Origin: Lachancea kluyveri NRRL Y-12651
Lineage: Eukaryota; Ascomycota; Saccharomycetes; Saccharomycetales; Saccharomycetaceae
DNA length: 64,000 nucleotides
Assembly (NCBI GenBank): GCA_000149225.2
Contig: CM000688.1
Location: 620,001 to 684,000 of the forward strand
Reading direction: 5' to 3'
The notes beneath the pieces were generated by a model. It had not been told where the DNA came from. It was given only the letters and a program-made list of their open reading frames with translations, and ran no database searches. The position numbers and the translations under genes are program-made. Each line of letters starts with the position of its first letter. The stretch's first letter is position 1. Shown in pieces: positions 55,352 through 64,000 of this stretch.

Positions 55352-55779
55352 ATGACTTCGACTGATAAACAGACGATGGAACTAAAGGCTCAGATCCAGC
55401 AGTATCTAGTTGAGTCTGGGAATTACGAAAAGTAAGGACAGTTGAGCTCAAGCCCTATTCATACCTAATGCGCATTTACTAACAAAGGACACAACATAGA
55501 ATATCAAACAAGTTAACCCAGAGATTATTGGAAGAAGGTTGGGTAGATAGGGTCAAAAACCTCACAGCTGAAGAGATGAGTTCGACAAGCTCAACCAATT
55601 TCACAGAAGTTTTATCCAAAGTCGAACCAAAAGCGTTGGGTATGTTTATTACATAATACGACATTTTGAAGATGAGCATCTACTAACCCCATTTAACAGA
55701 TATTGTATCAGAATCTACCAGAACCGAAGTTTTATCACAAATCAGACAGTTTTTGAATGAGATTGTTGATACTGAATAA
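55352..55779 (+). CDS. SUS1: SUS1, SAGA/TREX-2 mRNA export factor with two introns
   Basis: Three exons: 55352-55431, 55500-55639 and 55700-55779, giving 99 residues (96 in S. cerevisiae). The spliced protein reads MTSTDKQTMELKAQIQQYL, then KISNKLTQRLLEEGWVDRVK, then DIVSESTRTEVLSQIRQFL. Intron 1 (55432-55499, 68 bases) has the non-consensus 5' site GTAAGG, branch TACTAAC at 55477-55483 and 3' site TAG. Intron 2 (55640-55699, 60 bases) has GTATGT, TACTAAC at 55681-55687 and CAG. S. cerevisiae SUS1 also has two introns, the first with an unusual 5' site. Sus1 joins the SAGA deubiquitinase module and the TREX-2 complex at nuclear pores. Confidence 0.95.
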
Positions 55780-55998
55780 ACATTTTCTTTCCCAAGGCCT
55801 ACCCATATTGCAGCTTATATCTGTATATTATACATTGGTCCCCCTTTTTTTCGCATTTCAATGGGAACTTTATTTGGTTCTAACGGTAATAGGTATTATA
55901 GTATTTAAGTCGGATTTTCTAACATGGACCTCATTCCTATTTCTTCCTTATTTTGTTTTTATTGCTTTACTAGTAGTAATACAAAAAATGTTACATAC

Positions 55999-57085
55999 TT
56001 ATTCATCGTAGTTTTCGTCCTCTTCGACCTCCCTAACAGCTCTCTCTACTATAGCATCAGTTTTACCATTCTCTTTTTCAGGAGCAAGTTGCTCAACCGC
56101 TTCTTGCTCTTCCTCCTTACGTAACTTTGCTTCCTCTTGTAATTTTTCGATTGCATCAACGCTTGGTTTGATCACAGTTTGTGACTCTGTCGAAGCTTGA
56201 TGTGAAATCGATGCAGAGCTTTCTGAAGGACTAGTAGAAGCGGCGTCTTTTGGTTTTTTTTCAGTTTTAAGAGGCTCGGCAGACTCCCTTGGGAATTGAG
56301 AAATTGTTGTTTGAGGCTCCTGTGCGGTCGACTGTTCTGGCTCCGTGAGCTTTGTTTCTGCTGACTCTGGTGGAGAAGCTACAGATGATTGTGTTGATAC
56401 GTTTTCTACAGCTGGTGCAGGAACTTTGCGTTGTTGCAATTGGATGGTAGTTTGAAGGGGTGTGTTTGATGCAGATTGATTACCTGAAGTAATTGTAGGT
56501 GGAGACATAGTATTAGATGCAGAAGCTGATGGTGGAATTCCGTTTTGGTTAGTCAATACATGGGCCGGGCTACTAGCTGCTGACTTAGGTGTATCATTAG
56601 CTTGCCTTAAGGAGTTGATAGCCACTTGATCTTGTGTGTTAGTACTGCTTCTTTTTTTCTTCTGCGGAGGAGCAGCTAAATGAGCAGGCTGCGAGGCTGG
56701 TGATGCGGTCGAGGAGTTCAACGAAGGGATATGAGGTGTCCTTTGATCTGTTTGAGATTGCGTGGCAGTAGAAACAGCTGCATTGACCAGGGTATCCATA
56801 CCACCTTCCATTGTTCTCTTTTGAGGAACTATTGGTTGAATAGCAGCCGACTGATGTTGCGGAATTTGAGGCAGTGGATGCGTCTGCATTTGTGGTTGCG
56901 GTGGTACAGGGCTCTGTAGTTTCAAGGGCTGACCAGTTAACGCAGCTTGTTGGGGGAGCAAGGAGGGATGATCTTGATCTTGACCTTGACCCTGTTGTTG
57001 TTGGTGTTGTTGTAATGATAATTGTTGCTGCTGCTGATGCTGTTGTTGTTGTTGCTGTTGTTGTTGCTGCTGCTGCTGCTGCTGC

Positions 57086-57167
<82 letters not shown>

Positions 57168-57169
57168 GC

Positions 57170-57218
<49 letters not shown>

Positions 57219-58641
57219 GCATATATATCGGGGACTTGTTGTTTAGTGGATTGCCCTGGTCGACAGATTGTAATGTTGGTTGTAACATCACTGGTGGTGG
57301 AGCATTAGGGTTACTAACAGATTGTTCTTGTTGATTGTCACCTGGAGCAGTACCGTTGGCCTGACTTGCCAACTGGGCAGTCAAGGCATCTAGTCTTTCT
57401 CTAATATGAACATTATTTGGATCCAATCTGGCGGCTTGCTTATATGCATCTAGCGCATCGGTCAGTTGGTTGTTACATGTCTCATACAAGGTACCCAAGT
57501 CGTACCAGACCTCACTTATGTATGGATTCAACCTAATTGCCCTTGTGTAAGCATCTAGTGCATCCCTATATTGGGATATCTGGTAATACAGTACACCAAT
57601 CGAACACCAGAATGTTGGGTTTCTGGAATCTCTATTCACAGCTTGCTGGAATGCATCATACGCGGCAGTGTAATCGTTTCTAACCATATGGATACGACCT
57701 AGATGGTACCATGTGGTTGCATCAGTAGAGTCGACTTCTAATGATTTCAACAGAAGGTTCAACGCGGTCTGTGGATCATAAAACTGGACGTTGTTCATAC
57801 CGTAGAGACAACCCAATTGTTGTAAAACCTTAGCATGACGTTCGTTTTGCAGTAGTACGTGCTCATACGCCTCACGGGCACCTTGCCATTCTCCCATGCT
57901 CTCAAGGACACTGCCCAATTGAAACCAAACGTCCCACTCTTGTAACGGAGCAGGAGGTTGGGGCAAAATATACCTAAAGCATTCCAAAGCTTGGGTCCAT
58001 TTCCCCTGGTGTTTGTAAATAATACCCAAACGGAAGTAAATCTCGTTGGCCTTTTCAAACTGCGGATCAAGTTCTAAAACTTTTGCAAAAGCTTCTTCGG
58101 CATAGTCAAGAGATCCATATCTGTCGTATAGGATACCAATACCGTGCCATAATTTCGGCACATTGGGGTTGCTCAAGTGGTACAGGGCTTGTTGGTAAGC
58201 TGCATATGCTCGTTGTAAGTCATCTAACATTAGGTAGCAGTGGCCCAGCGTGGCCCAAATATCACCCAACTCAGGGTTAAAGGACAAGGCACGTTGGTAT
58301 AGCTCAGCAGCTCTTTGGAACATATCACGAGAACGGTACAAGTGAGCTAGTGATGTTAGAGCTTTAGTGGAAGATGGATTATACTGTAAAGTGGCATCAT
58401 AGGCCATTGCCGCCCTATCAATGTCATCTAGGGTTTCGGCCAAAGATGCGATGGATAGCCAAGTTTCTGCAGTGGACTGTGTTAACGGATCCATTGGTTG
58501 TTGTTGAGTTTGAGGTTGAATTTGCACAATTGGTTGTTGCGGTAGCTGCTGAGATGATGGCTGTTGCACGGTCATCGGACCCGGAGGTGCGACAGCAGCT
58601 AAAGGACCCGGATAATTCGTTGGTGTCAAGCCGTTATTCAT
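55999..58641 (-). CDS. CYC8: CYC8/SSN6, TPR subunit of the Cyc8-Tup1 corepressor
   Basis: An 880-residue protein (966 in S. cerevisiae). Ten tetratricopeptide repeats occupy about residues 50-400, starting ETWLSIASLAETLDDIDRAA and including WATLGHCYLMLDDLQRAY and YDLGTLYETCNNQLTDAL; they bind Tup1 and DNA-binding repressors such as Rox1 and Mig1. A run of 60 uninterrupted glutamines (plus strand 57040-57219) follows a YM pair, in a position where S. cerevisiae has glutamine and glutamine-alanine repeats. The C-terminus is low complexity and ends EVEEDENYDE. The start at 58641 is the first ATG. Confidence 0.97.
57040..57219 (-). repeat. Glutamine-codon trinucleotide repeat in CYC8
   Basis: 180 bases of uninterrupted CAA/CAG codons on the coding strand, encoding 60 glutamines; mostly CAA, with a CAG cluster around 57066-57087. 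One histidine codon separates it from five more glutamines. A long, nearly pure CAA tract is expected to change length by slippage. Confidence 0.95.
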
Positions 58642-59756
58642 TTTGTTTTTCTTCAGAAAGGATTTTTTCTCTTTCTTTGTTGTTGTGACTCTTTAATGGT
58701 GGTGTGATAAACAGCAGGTAATTAAGTGAGATTTTCTATGATAAGGATTCGAAGGGAAAAATAGATACACAAGAATAGCAACTGTGGCACAAAGCTTTTT
58801 TCAAAATCTTTTCTAGTCACTTGCGGTCTGTTCTTTGTGCTTGTTCGCCGATTGGTGTAACTTCAAAAGTTCGCGGTGTTGACACTTGTAAATTTAAGAA
58901 ATAGGGTTACGTTAAAAAATTTTCTTTTTTTGCCGTTGAGAAGAAAATGGTACTGGCTGAAAAATAACGATTGGCAGGACAACCGTTTACAACAAAAGAT
59001 GCGGAAAGCAGCCATTTCGGCTTGGAACCCCATAGTGATTCCGGTATTCTACAGGTCGAATTACGTAGAAATTTTCGAGAGGTTGAAAAATCCGGAAACA
59101 CCCTGATACGCATTACAAAATTCGTGTACATACCAGAGCACGTAACATACACAGAAAACTACAATATCGCTGTTTGAAAGCTGATAAGTCAAGACATTCT
59201 ATTTAACGTCGAATGAAATTGTGGGAAAAGGAAAAAATTTGTAGAATCACTTGTTATTTCCTGACAACGGCATATCTCGGTAGTGTCCTGTACCTTCCTA
59301 GACTTCGTTTATGTGGCATTTTTACTCGGCAACAACAGCGAAGGAAAAGCATCGGTCATTGGCTTAGTGGTTTTACGACACGGTTTTCTTGAATAGTTTA
59401 TTTCCGTGATTGGACCAAGGCCTGTTCAGAGCACCGAGCACTTTTATAAATCTGGAATATTTATACTCGACGGAATCATCGCACAGAGAGCCCTGCGGAT
59501 CCGAACTTGACTCACTTGGGCAAGTGAGGAGAACGCACCGGGTTGAACCGAATACATGCATTTGGTGCGTGGTCTTTGTTGGGTCCCGTGGCTGCAGAAG
59601 TGGGATCGTGGTTTGTGATTAGCGTTGTAGACTAGACGTATTCATGATTCTTTCTCTTGTTCAAATCAATTGCAGTACATATGTATCCGTCCATAGAATC
59701 CTTATCTTTGAGCAATGGTGGCCACAAGTAAAGACGATTTGTCAGCCGAGTGCTCC
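58642..59756. other. CYC8 promoter side of the CYC8-RAD16 intergenic region
   Basis: About 1.1 kb upstream of CYC8. T- and A-rich near 58800-58960. Open frames at 58876-59622 have no protein-like features. No RNA gene recognised. Confidence 0.55.
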
Positions 59757-60068
59757 TATTGGAATACTAATCGACTATTATCTATCGGCTAGTATTCGTA
59801 TTGCTAGTGTACTATCACACACGGTGTAAGATGGTGACATGAAGAATGGGAAACAGTCGCCGATTTTAGTAGAAGCTGGAACGCAAGGATTGATAATGTA
59901 ATAGGATAATGAACCAAAACATATAAAAGGAAAGAGTAAGTAAGAATATTTGTACGTAGGATTTCTGGAAAGATGAGGAGATTCTAGTATTTTCTGTATA
60001 CCAAATATTACGGCCTTGATCAAAAAACGGAACTCCAAACAATCATTTCAATATTCACCTATTGCTCA
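59757..60068 (+). mobile_element. Degenerate Ty1-type solo LTR
   Basis: A diverged, opposite-orientation relative of the LTR at 3605-3938, about 312 bases. It starts TATTGGAATACTAATC (the terminal TG is mutated to TA) and ends TATTGCTCA. A 36-base block at 59881-59916 is identical to the other copy (3779-3814, minus). The flanks are GCTCC and TGTTT, so no target duplication survives. The decayed ends and the missing duplication mark it as older than the first copy, or as a product of recombination between elements. Confidence 0.88.
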
Positions 60069-60729
60069 TGTTTTAATACTCGTTGAGGCCTCCAGTCACA
60101 CTAAAATTTTCTCACAATGTTTCGAGTTGAAGCTTGATACAGCAGTGTACTTTCTGGATAGAATTCTCGGTATATTGAAAATTTAAATGATATAGCTCAG
60201 ATTGTTTGAACCGTATTTTACCACTGGGTGCGGTTGCGGTTGCTAGTGGTACATGTATTTATGTTTATGTTCGATCGCCGCAACAAAAGTTATGGTGTTT
60301 ACAAAGAGAAAATCTGCTGAAATTCGTAGGCTATTATTGACTAGTGTCTTCTACCCTAGAACTTTTGGGCTCTCTGAGCTGTTCGCTAGAAAACCCAAAA
60401 CCGCTGATCATATTTGAGACGAATACATTCGATCTCAGACATTCTGTCAAAGGCATATATAGGCCTCGATCAACTAACTGAGGACGTATTTTTAAATGGT
60501 TGCCTTTAAAAGTACACGATCCCTGGCCTCTGTGGCTATTCGAGAAGATAGTAGAATCTCGATGTTGTTCAACATTTAGCTGTCAGAATGGTGCTTGTAT
60601 TTTTCGGCGATCGAGGCTCCGAGGTCTTGGCTCTGAGCAATCAGGCTCGTACATGCTGCTTGCAAGATTCTACGCATGAGCAATAATAGCACAGCCATTT
60701 GAAGAACTCTTGGAGAGACATCTAAACAC
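60069..60729. other. RAD16 promoter side of the CYC8-RAD16 intergenic region
   Basis: About 660 bases. It has a CATATATAGG TATA-like box near 60452, about 275 bases before RAD16, and an ARS-consensus match at 60257-60267. No gene recognised. Confidence 0.5.
60257..60267 (+). other. Exact match to ARS consensus (candidate origin element)
   Basis: ATTTATGTTTA fits WTTTAYRTTTW and lies in a 2.1-kb intergenic region. Chance matches of this kind are expected a few times per window, so this is weak. Confidence 0.2.
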
Positions 60730-63054
60730 ATGGTTGAAGAGCTAGAGGAGGGTGGATTTGTCAGAGAGACTCGCAGACGTACCAGATCGAAAAAGAAGAT
60801 CAACTATGCTGAGGATAATGACGGATTCATTTTAATTACTAATGATGATGAGGATTACAAAGAGGAAAAGCCACTACCTGGATCCGGGAACGATAAATAC
60901 TCAGGTAAACTAGAATCACCTGTATTGATAGATTCTGCAGAGGAAGATCTGCCACAAATCTTCGAGCTTAATAGTAATGATGATGATGAAGACGATGTCC
61001 CACTGTCCAAGAGGAGAAAGACAGCAACCAAGAAGAAACCTGCTGCCAAGAAGAAACCTGCTGCCAAGAAAAAGGCTGAAAGCCGCAAGAAACCCAAGGT
61101 GACTCCTTATGAACGTAATACAGCAAGACTTTTTGAGAATCACCCGTCGTTGAAAAAAGTCTTTCCGGAGCTTGCTGATGCACCGCCATACAAGGCTGAA
61201 AGAGCAAGTCAACCTGGCGGTATGACCATAAAGCTGTTGCCATTTCAGCTTGAAGGCTTGTACTGGCTTCGAAAGCAAGAGAATGGGAAATATGGTGGCG
61301 GTGTCTTGGCAGATGAGATGGGTATGGGTAAGACAATCCAAACTATTGCTTTGTTGATGACAGATACGACAAAGAAACCATCGCTTGTGGTGGCACCTAC
61401 CGTTGCCCTTATGCAGTGGAAAAACGAAATCGCTCAGCACACTGGTGGTAAGCTGAAGACTTACATGTACCATGGCGCAAACCGGGCATCCAACATCGCT
61501 GAATTTAAAGACGTTGATGTGCTGTTGACGACTTACTCAGTTCTGGAATCCGTTTATAGGAAGCAAACGTATGGGTTTAAGAGGAAGTCAGGTTTAGTGA
61601 AGGAACCGTCTGTTTTACACAATACAGAGTTTTATCGTGTTATCCTCGATGAGGCTCACAATATCAAAGACAGACAAAGTAATACAGCTAAAGCGGTGAA
61701 TAACCTAAAGACAAAGAAAAGATGGTGTTTAACAGGTACTCCCTTGCAGAACAGAATTGGTGAAATGTATTCGTTAATAAGGTTTTTGGACGTTGATCCG
61801 TTCTCAAAGTACTTCTGTACCAAGTGTGAGTGCGCATCCAAAGAATGGAAGTTCTCGGACTTTCTTCATTGTGACCGCTGTGGTCATGTAGTCATGCAAC
61901 ATACCAATTTTTTCAACCATTTCACTTTAAAGAATATACAAAAACACGGTATTGAAGGCCCCGGTTTAGAGTCTTTCAACAATATTCAATTGTTGTTGAA
62001 AAATATCATGTTAAGGAGAACAAAGGTGGAACGTGCAGACGACTTGGGTTTACCGCCATGTATCGTTACAGTTAGAAAAGACTTCTTTAACGAAGAAGAA
62101 AAAGATTTGTATCAGAGTTTGTACACGGACTCTAAAAGAAAGTACAATTCTTATGTGGAAGAGGGTGTCGTTTTAAACAATTATGCCAATATTTTTACAT
62201 TAATTACAAGAATGAGACAACTGGCCGACCATCCAGATCTGGTACTTAAAAGGATGGATAATGGTAACAGTGCATCTGGGGTTATTGTATGCCAGTTGTG
62301 TGATGATGAAGCCGAGGAACCTATCGAATCCAAGTGTCATCATAGGTTTTGTAGGTTGTGCATCAAAGAATACATTGAATCGTTCATGGATGCCTCTGAA
62401 AAGTTATCTTGTCCTGTTTGCCACATCTCCTTGAGTATTGACTTAGCACAGCCCGCATTAGAGGTCGACGAAGATTTATTTAAAAAGCAAAGTATTGTTA
62501 GCAGGTTGAATATGAAGGGTACATGGAGATCTTCCACCAAGATCGAAGCATTGGTTGAAGAGCTGTATAATCTGAGGAGTGACAGACGTACGATCAAGTC
62601 TATCGTCTTTTCTCAGTTTACTAGCATGTTAGATCTAGTTGAATGGAGGTTGAAAAGAGCAGGCTTCCAAACAGTGAAACTACAAGGTAGTATGACCCCA
62701 ACGCAACGTGATCAGACTATAAAATATTTCATGGAAAATATCCATTGCGAAGTGTTCCTAGTTAGTTTAAAGGCCGGTGGTGTCGCTCTAAACTTATGTG
62801 AAGCCTCACAAGTTTTTATTTTAGACCCATGGTGGAACCCCAGTGTTGAATGGCAAAGTGGTGATAGAGTTCATAGAATCGGGCAGTATAGACCGGTCAA
62901 GATCACTAGGTTCTGCATAGAAGACAGTATTGAATCTAGAATAATTGAGTTGCAAGAAAAAAAGGCAAACATGATACACGCTACCATCAGTCAAGACGTG
63001 GCCGCAATAAATAAATTGACTCCAGCGGACTTACAATTTTTATTCAACAATTAG
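60730..63054 (+). CDS. RAD16: RAD16, SNF2/RING subunit of the global-genome repair complex
   Basis: A 774-residue protein (790 in S. cerevisiae). An acidic and then lysine-alanine-rich N-terminus ([18 protein letters not shown], near residues 101-118) looks like a nuclear localisation or DNA-contact region. The SNF2 ATPase has motif I in [10 protein letters not shown] (about 195) and motif II DEAH (about 307). A RING finger is inserted between the lobes: CQLCDDE, then CHHRFCRLC, then CPVC (about 521-576). The second lobe includes [15 protein letters not shown] and DRVHRIGQ. With Rad7 it detects damage in non-transcribed DNA for nucleotide-excision repair and forms a cullin ubiquitin ligase. 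It is convergent with LYS2. Confidence 0.97.
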   Translation: MVEELEEGGFVRETRRRTRSKKKINYAEDNDGFILITNDDEDYKEEKPLPGSGNDKYSGKLESPVLIDSAEEDLPQIFELNSNDDDEDDVPLSKRRKTATKKKPAAKKKPAAKKKAESRKKPKVTPYERNTARLFENHPSLKKVFPELADAPPYKAERASQPGGMTIKLLPFQLEGLYWLRKQENGKYGGGVLADEMGMGKTIQTIALLMTDTTKKPSLVVAPTVALMQWKNEIAQHTGGKLKTYMYHGANRASNIAEFKDVDVLLTTYSVLESVYRKQTYGFKRKSGLVKEPSVLHNTEFYRVILDEAHNIKDRQSNTAKAVNNLKTKKRWCLTGTPLQNRIGEMYSLIRFLDVDPFSKYFCTKCECASKEWKFSDFLHCDRCGHVVMQHTNFFNHFTLKNIQKHGIEGPGLESFNNIQLLLKNIMLRRTKVERADDLGLPPCIVTVRKDFFNEEEKDLYQSLYTDSKRKYNSYVEEGVVLNNYANIFTLITRMRQLADHPDLVLKRMDNGNSASGVIVCQLCDDEAEEPIESKCHHRFCRLCIKEYIESFMDASEKLSCPVCHISLSIDLAQPALEVDEDLFKKQSIVSRLNMKGTWRSSTKIEALVEELYNLRSDRRTIKSIVFSQFTSMLDLVEWRLKRAGFQTVKLQGSMTPTQRDQTIKYFMENIHCEVFLVSLKAGGVALNLCEASQVFILDPWWNPSVEWQSGDRVHRIGQYRPVKITRFCIEDSIESRIIELQEKKANMIHATISQDVAAINKLTPADLQFLFNN

Positions 63055-63216
63055 TTTTCGGATTGGTTTGTTCTATGTTATGAGCGTGTTGTTTCATGGG
63101 TTGAATACATTAAAAGCAAAAAAAATAATTCGGACGAGTAACTGAGTGACTTCAACAAACAAGAAAAAATTATGATAGGCACATACAACAAACTAGTGTA
63201 CAAGTATATATTTATT

Positions 63217-64000
63217 CTAAGAAGCTGCTGAGCTGCCACGAGCACCTGCACCAGAAGAAACTAAATTGATCTGTTCTTCGCTCAAGGACACTTCTGGCAA
63301 AGCTAATTTGCCATTTTTGGGTGGAGCCGGTAGGAAACCAACTGCATTCAAAAATGAAATGTAGATACCGATTTGTTCTGGAGTAGCACCCTTACCAGCA
63401 GATGCATCGGTGCCTGTCCATTCGGTGTCCTTCTTTAAAGATTCCACTGCGTTTCTGTCATCCAATTCGGGAGCACGTGTGTTTTCTGGCAAATTATCCA
63501 AAACCATGTGTAACAATGGATATAAAGCGTTATCTTCGCCTTTTTCAATTACGGAAACCTCCAAGGATTTTTTCCATAATTCATAATCTTCAACTTCAAC
63601 ATTGTACCCGTACTGTTTCAAAGTGTACAGATAATCCTTGAACAACATACGTGGGTGGCCAGTTACATGGGCTACAGTTAGCTGATCTTCTTTTGGTGGG
63701 TTAAAAGCAGTGGCGGTAACAACGCGTGCGACATGGTCAACAGGAACCATATTCACGGTGTTTCTGACATCCGGAATCTTACCTAATTGGACAACACCTT
63801 TCAAGAATCTTAATAAGAAGTCGTCGGTGTTTGAGGAACCATTCTTGGAAGCGCCGGTAACGTAGCCAGGTCTAACAATACAACCACGCAGACCACGCTT
63901 GCCGGCTTGTCTAATAATGTATTCTGCAGCCCATTTAGATTGACCGTATCCACCACCCAAACCGGTAGCGGCACCCATCAAATCATCAGCTTCTAAAATA
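63217..64000 (-). CDS. LYS2: LYS2, alpha-aminoadipate reductase (C-terminal part only)
   Basis: Only the last 260 or so residues lie in the window; the frame runs off the right edge. They form the end of the NADPH-dependent thioester reductase domain: [16 protein letters not shown] contains the catalytic YxxxK of a short-chain-dehydrogenase-like fold, followed by IVRPGYVTG and [12 protein letters not shown]. The protein ends [11 protein letters not shown]. Lys2 adenylates alpha-aminoadipate, loads it on its carrier domain and releases the semialdehyde in lysine biosynthesis. The order RAD16-LYS2 matches S. cerevisiae chromosome II. Confidence 0.97.
   Translation of the reverse strand, partial: ILEADDLMGAATGLGGGYGQSKWAAEYIIRQAGKRGLRGCIVRPGYVTGASKNGSSNTDDFLLRFLKGVVQLGKIPDVRNTVNMVPVDHVARVVTATAFNPPKEDQLTVAHVTGHPRMLFKDYLYTLKQYGYNVEVEDYELWKKSLEVSVIEKGEDNALYPLLHMVLDNLPENTRAPELDDRNAVESLKKDTEWTGTDASAGKGATPEQIGIYISFLNAVGFLPAPPKNGKLALPEVSLSEEQINLVSSGAGARGSSAAS

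Noticed and set aside
56874-57308. Open frames with long valine or leucine runs on the plus strand opposite CYC8
   Set aside because: These are other-frame readings of the CYC8 glutamine repeat.
59506-59515. Gcn4-like TGACTC near 59508
   Set aside because: It is 868 bases from CYC8 and more than 1.2 kb from RAD16, neither of which is a known Gcn4 target; a single six-base match is not informative.
1-64000. Species that had the whole-genome duplication but with different gene losses
   Set aside because: Nearly every gene from both S. cerevisiae tracks is present on this one segment; differential loss would have left many gaps.
1-64000. CRISPR arrays, prokaryotic operons, phage or plasmid-type systems
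   Set aside because: The sequence is nuclear yeast DNA with TACTAAC introns and monocistronic genes; no direct-repeat arrays or bacterial-type genes are seen.

Overview
This window is nuclear DNA from a budding yeast of the family Saccharomycetaceae. Genes are intron-poor and tightly packed, the three introns found all carry the TACTAAC branch point, and nearly every protein has a recognisable S. cerevisiae ortholog. The decisive clue is gene order. Reading left to right, the genes alternate between those found in S. cerevisiae on chromosome II (PBY1, RXT2, YBR096W, VPS15, MMS4, FES1, EXO84, SIF2, VID24, PHO88, IML3, AIM3, CMD1, ALG1, YSA1, SUS1, CYC8, RAD16, LYS2) and those found on chromosome XVI (SMK1, SEC8, TFB4, BRR1, ARO7, JID1, FCY1, YPR063C, ROX1, UBA3, ISA2, HOS1, SPE3, MED1). 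A single YMC1/YMC2-type carrier sits where the two tracks meet. That is the unduplicated order expected of a species that split off before the whole-genome duplication. High protein similarity to S. cerevisiae suggests the Zygosaccharomyces/Torulaspora clade, but the genus is inference.

Layout. 1-5.2 kb: 3' part of PBY1, convergent RXT2, a 1.5-kb intergenic region holding a complete Ty1-type solo LTR with a 5-bp target duplication, and the YBR096W ortholog. 5.2-17.1 kb: a plus-strand series SMK1, VPS15, SEC8, MMS4. 17.3-28.2 kb: FES1 divergent from a Ufd1-like/zinc-finger gene, with a perfect heat-shock element between them; EXO84/SIF2 divergent; TFB4 convergent with a small ZNF511-like gene, itself divergent from BRR1; then the YMC carrier. 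28.4-32.5 kb: ARO7, JID1, FCY1 and the intron-containing YPR063C ortholog. 32.5-40.9 kb is gene-poor: VID24, ROX1, a PHO5-type secreted acid phosphatase and PHO88, with five CACGTG boxes between the last two. 41-54 kb is dense: UBA3, ISA2, IML3, AIM3, CMD1, ALG1, HOS1, SPE3, MED1. 54.4-64 kb: tRNA-Ser(UGA), YSA1, SUS1 (two introns), CYC8 with a 60-glutamine run, a 2.1-kb intergenic region with a decayed LTR, RAD16 and the 3' end of LYS2.

Most of the window is housekeeping: vesicle traffic, transcription and DNA repair factors, and amino-acid, polyamine and nucleotide metabolism. I found no prokaryote-style accessory system. The parts that S. cerevisiae does not predict are: (i) a Ufd1-like protein with a cysteine/histidine-rich zinc-finger tail and an AZUL-like module, sharing a heat-shock element with FES1; (ii) a ZNF511-family gene; (iii) two Ty1-type LTRs; (iv) the acid phosphatase locus with its E-box cluster; (v) in-frame stop codons built into 5' splice sites; and (vi) a short upstream ORF overlapping the ROX1 start codon.
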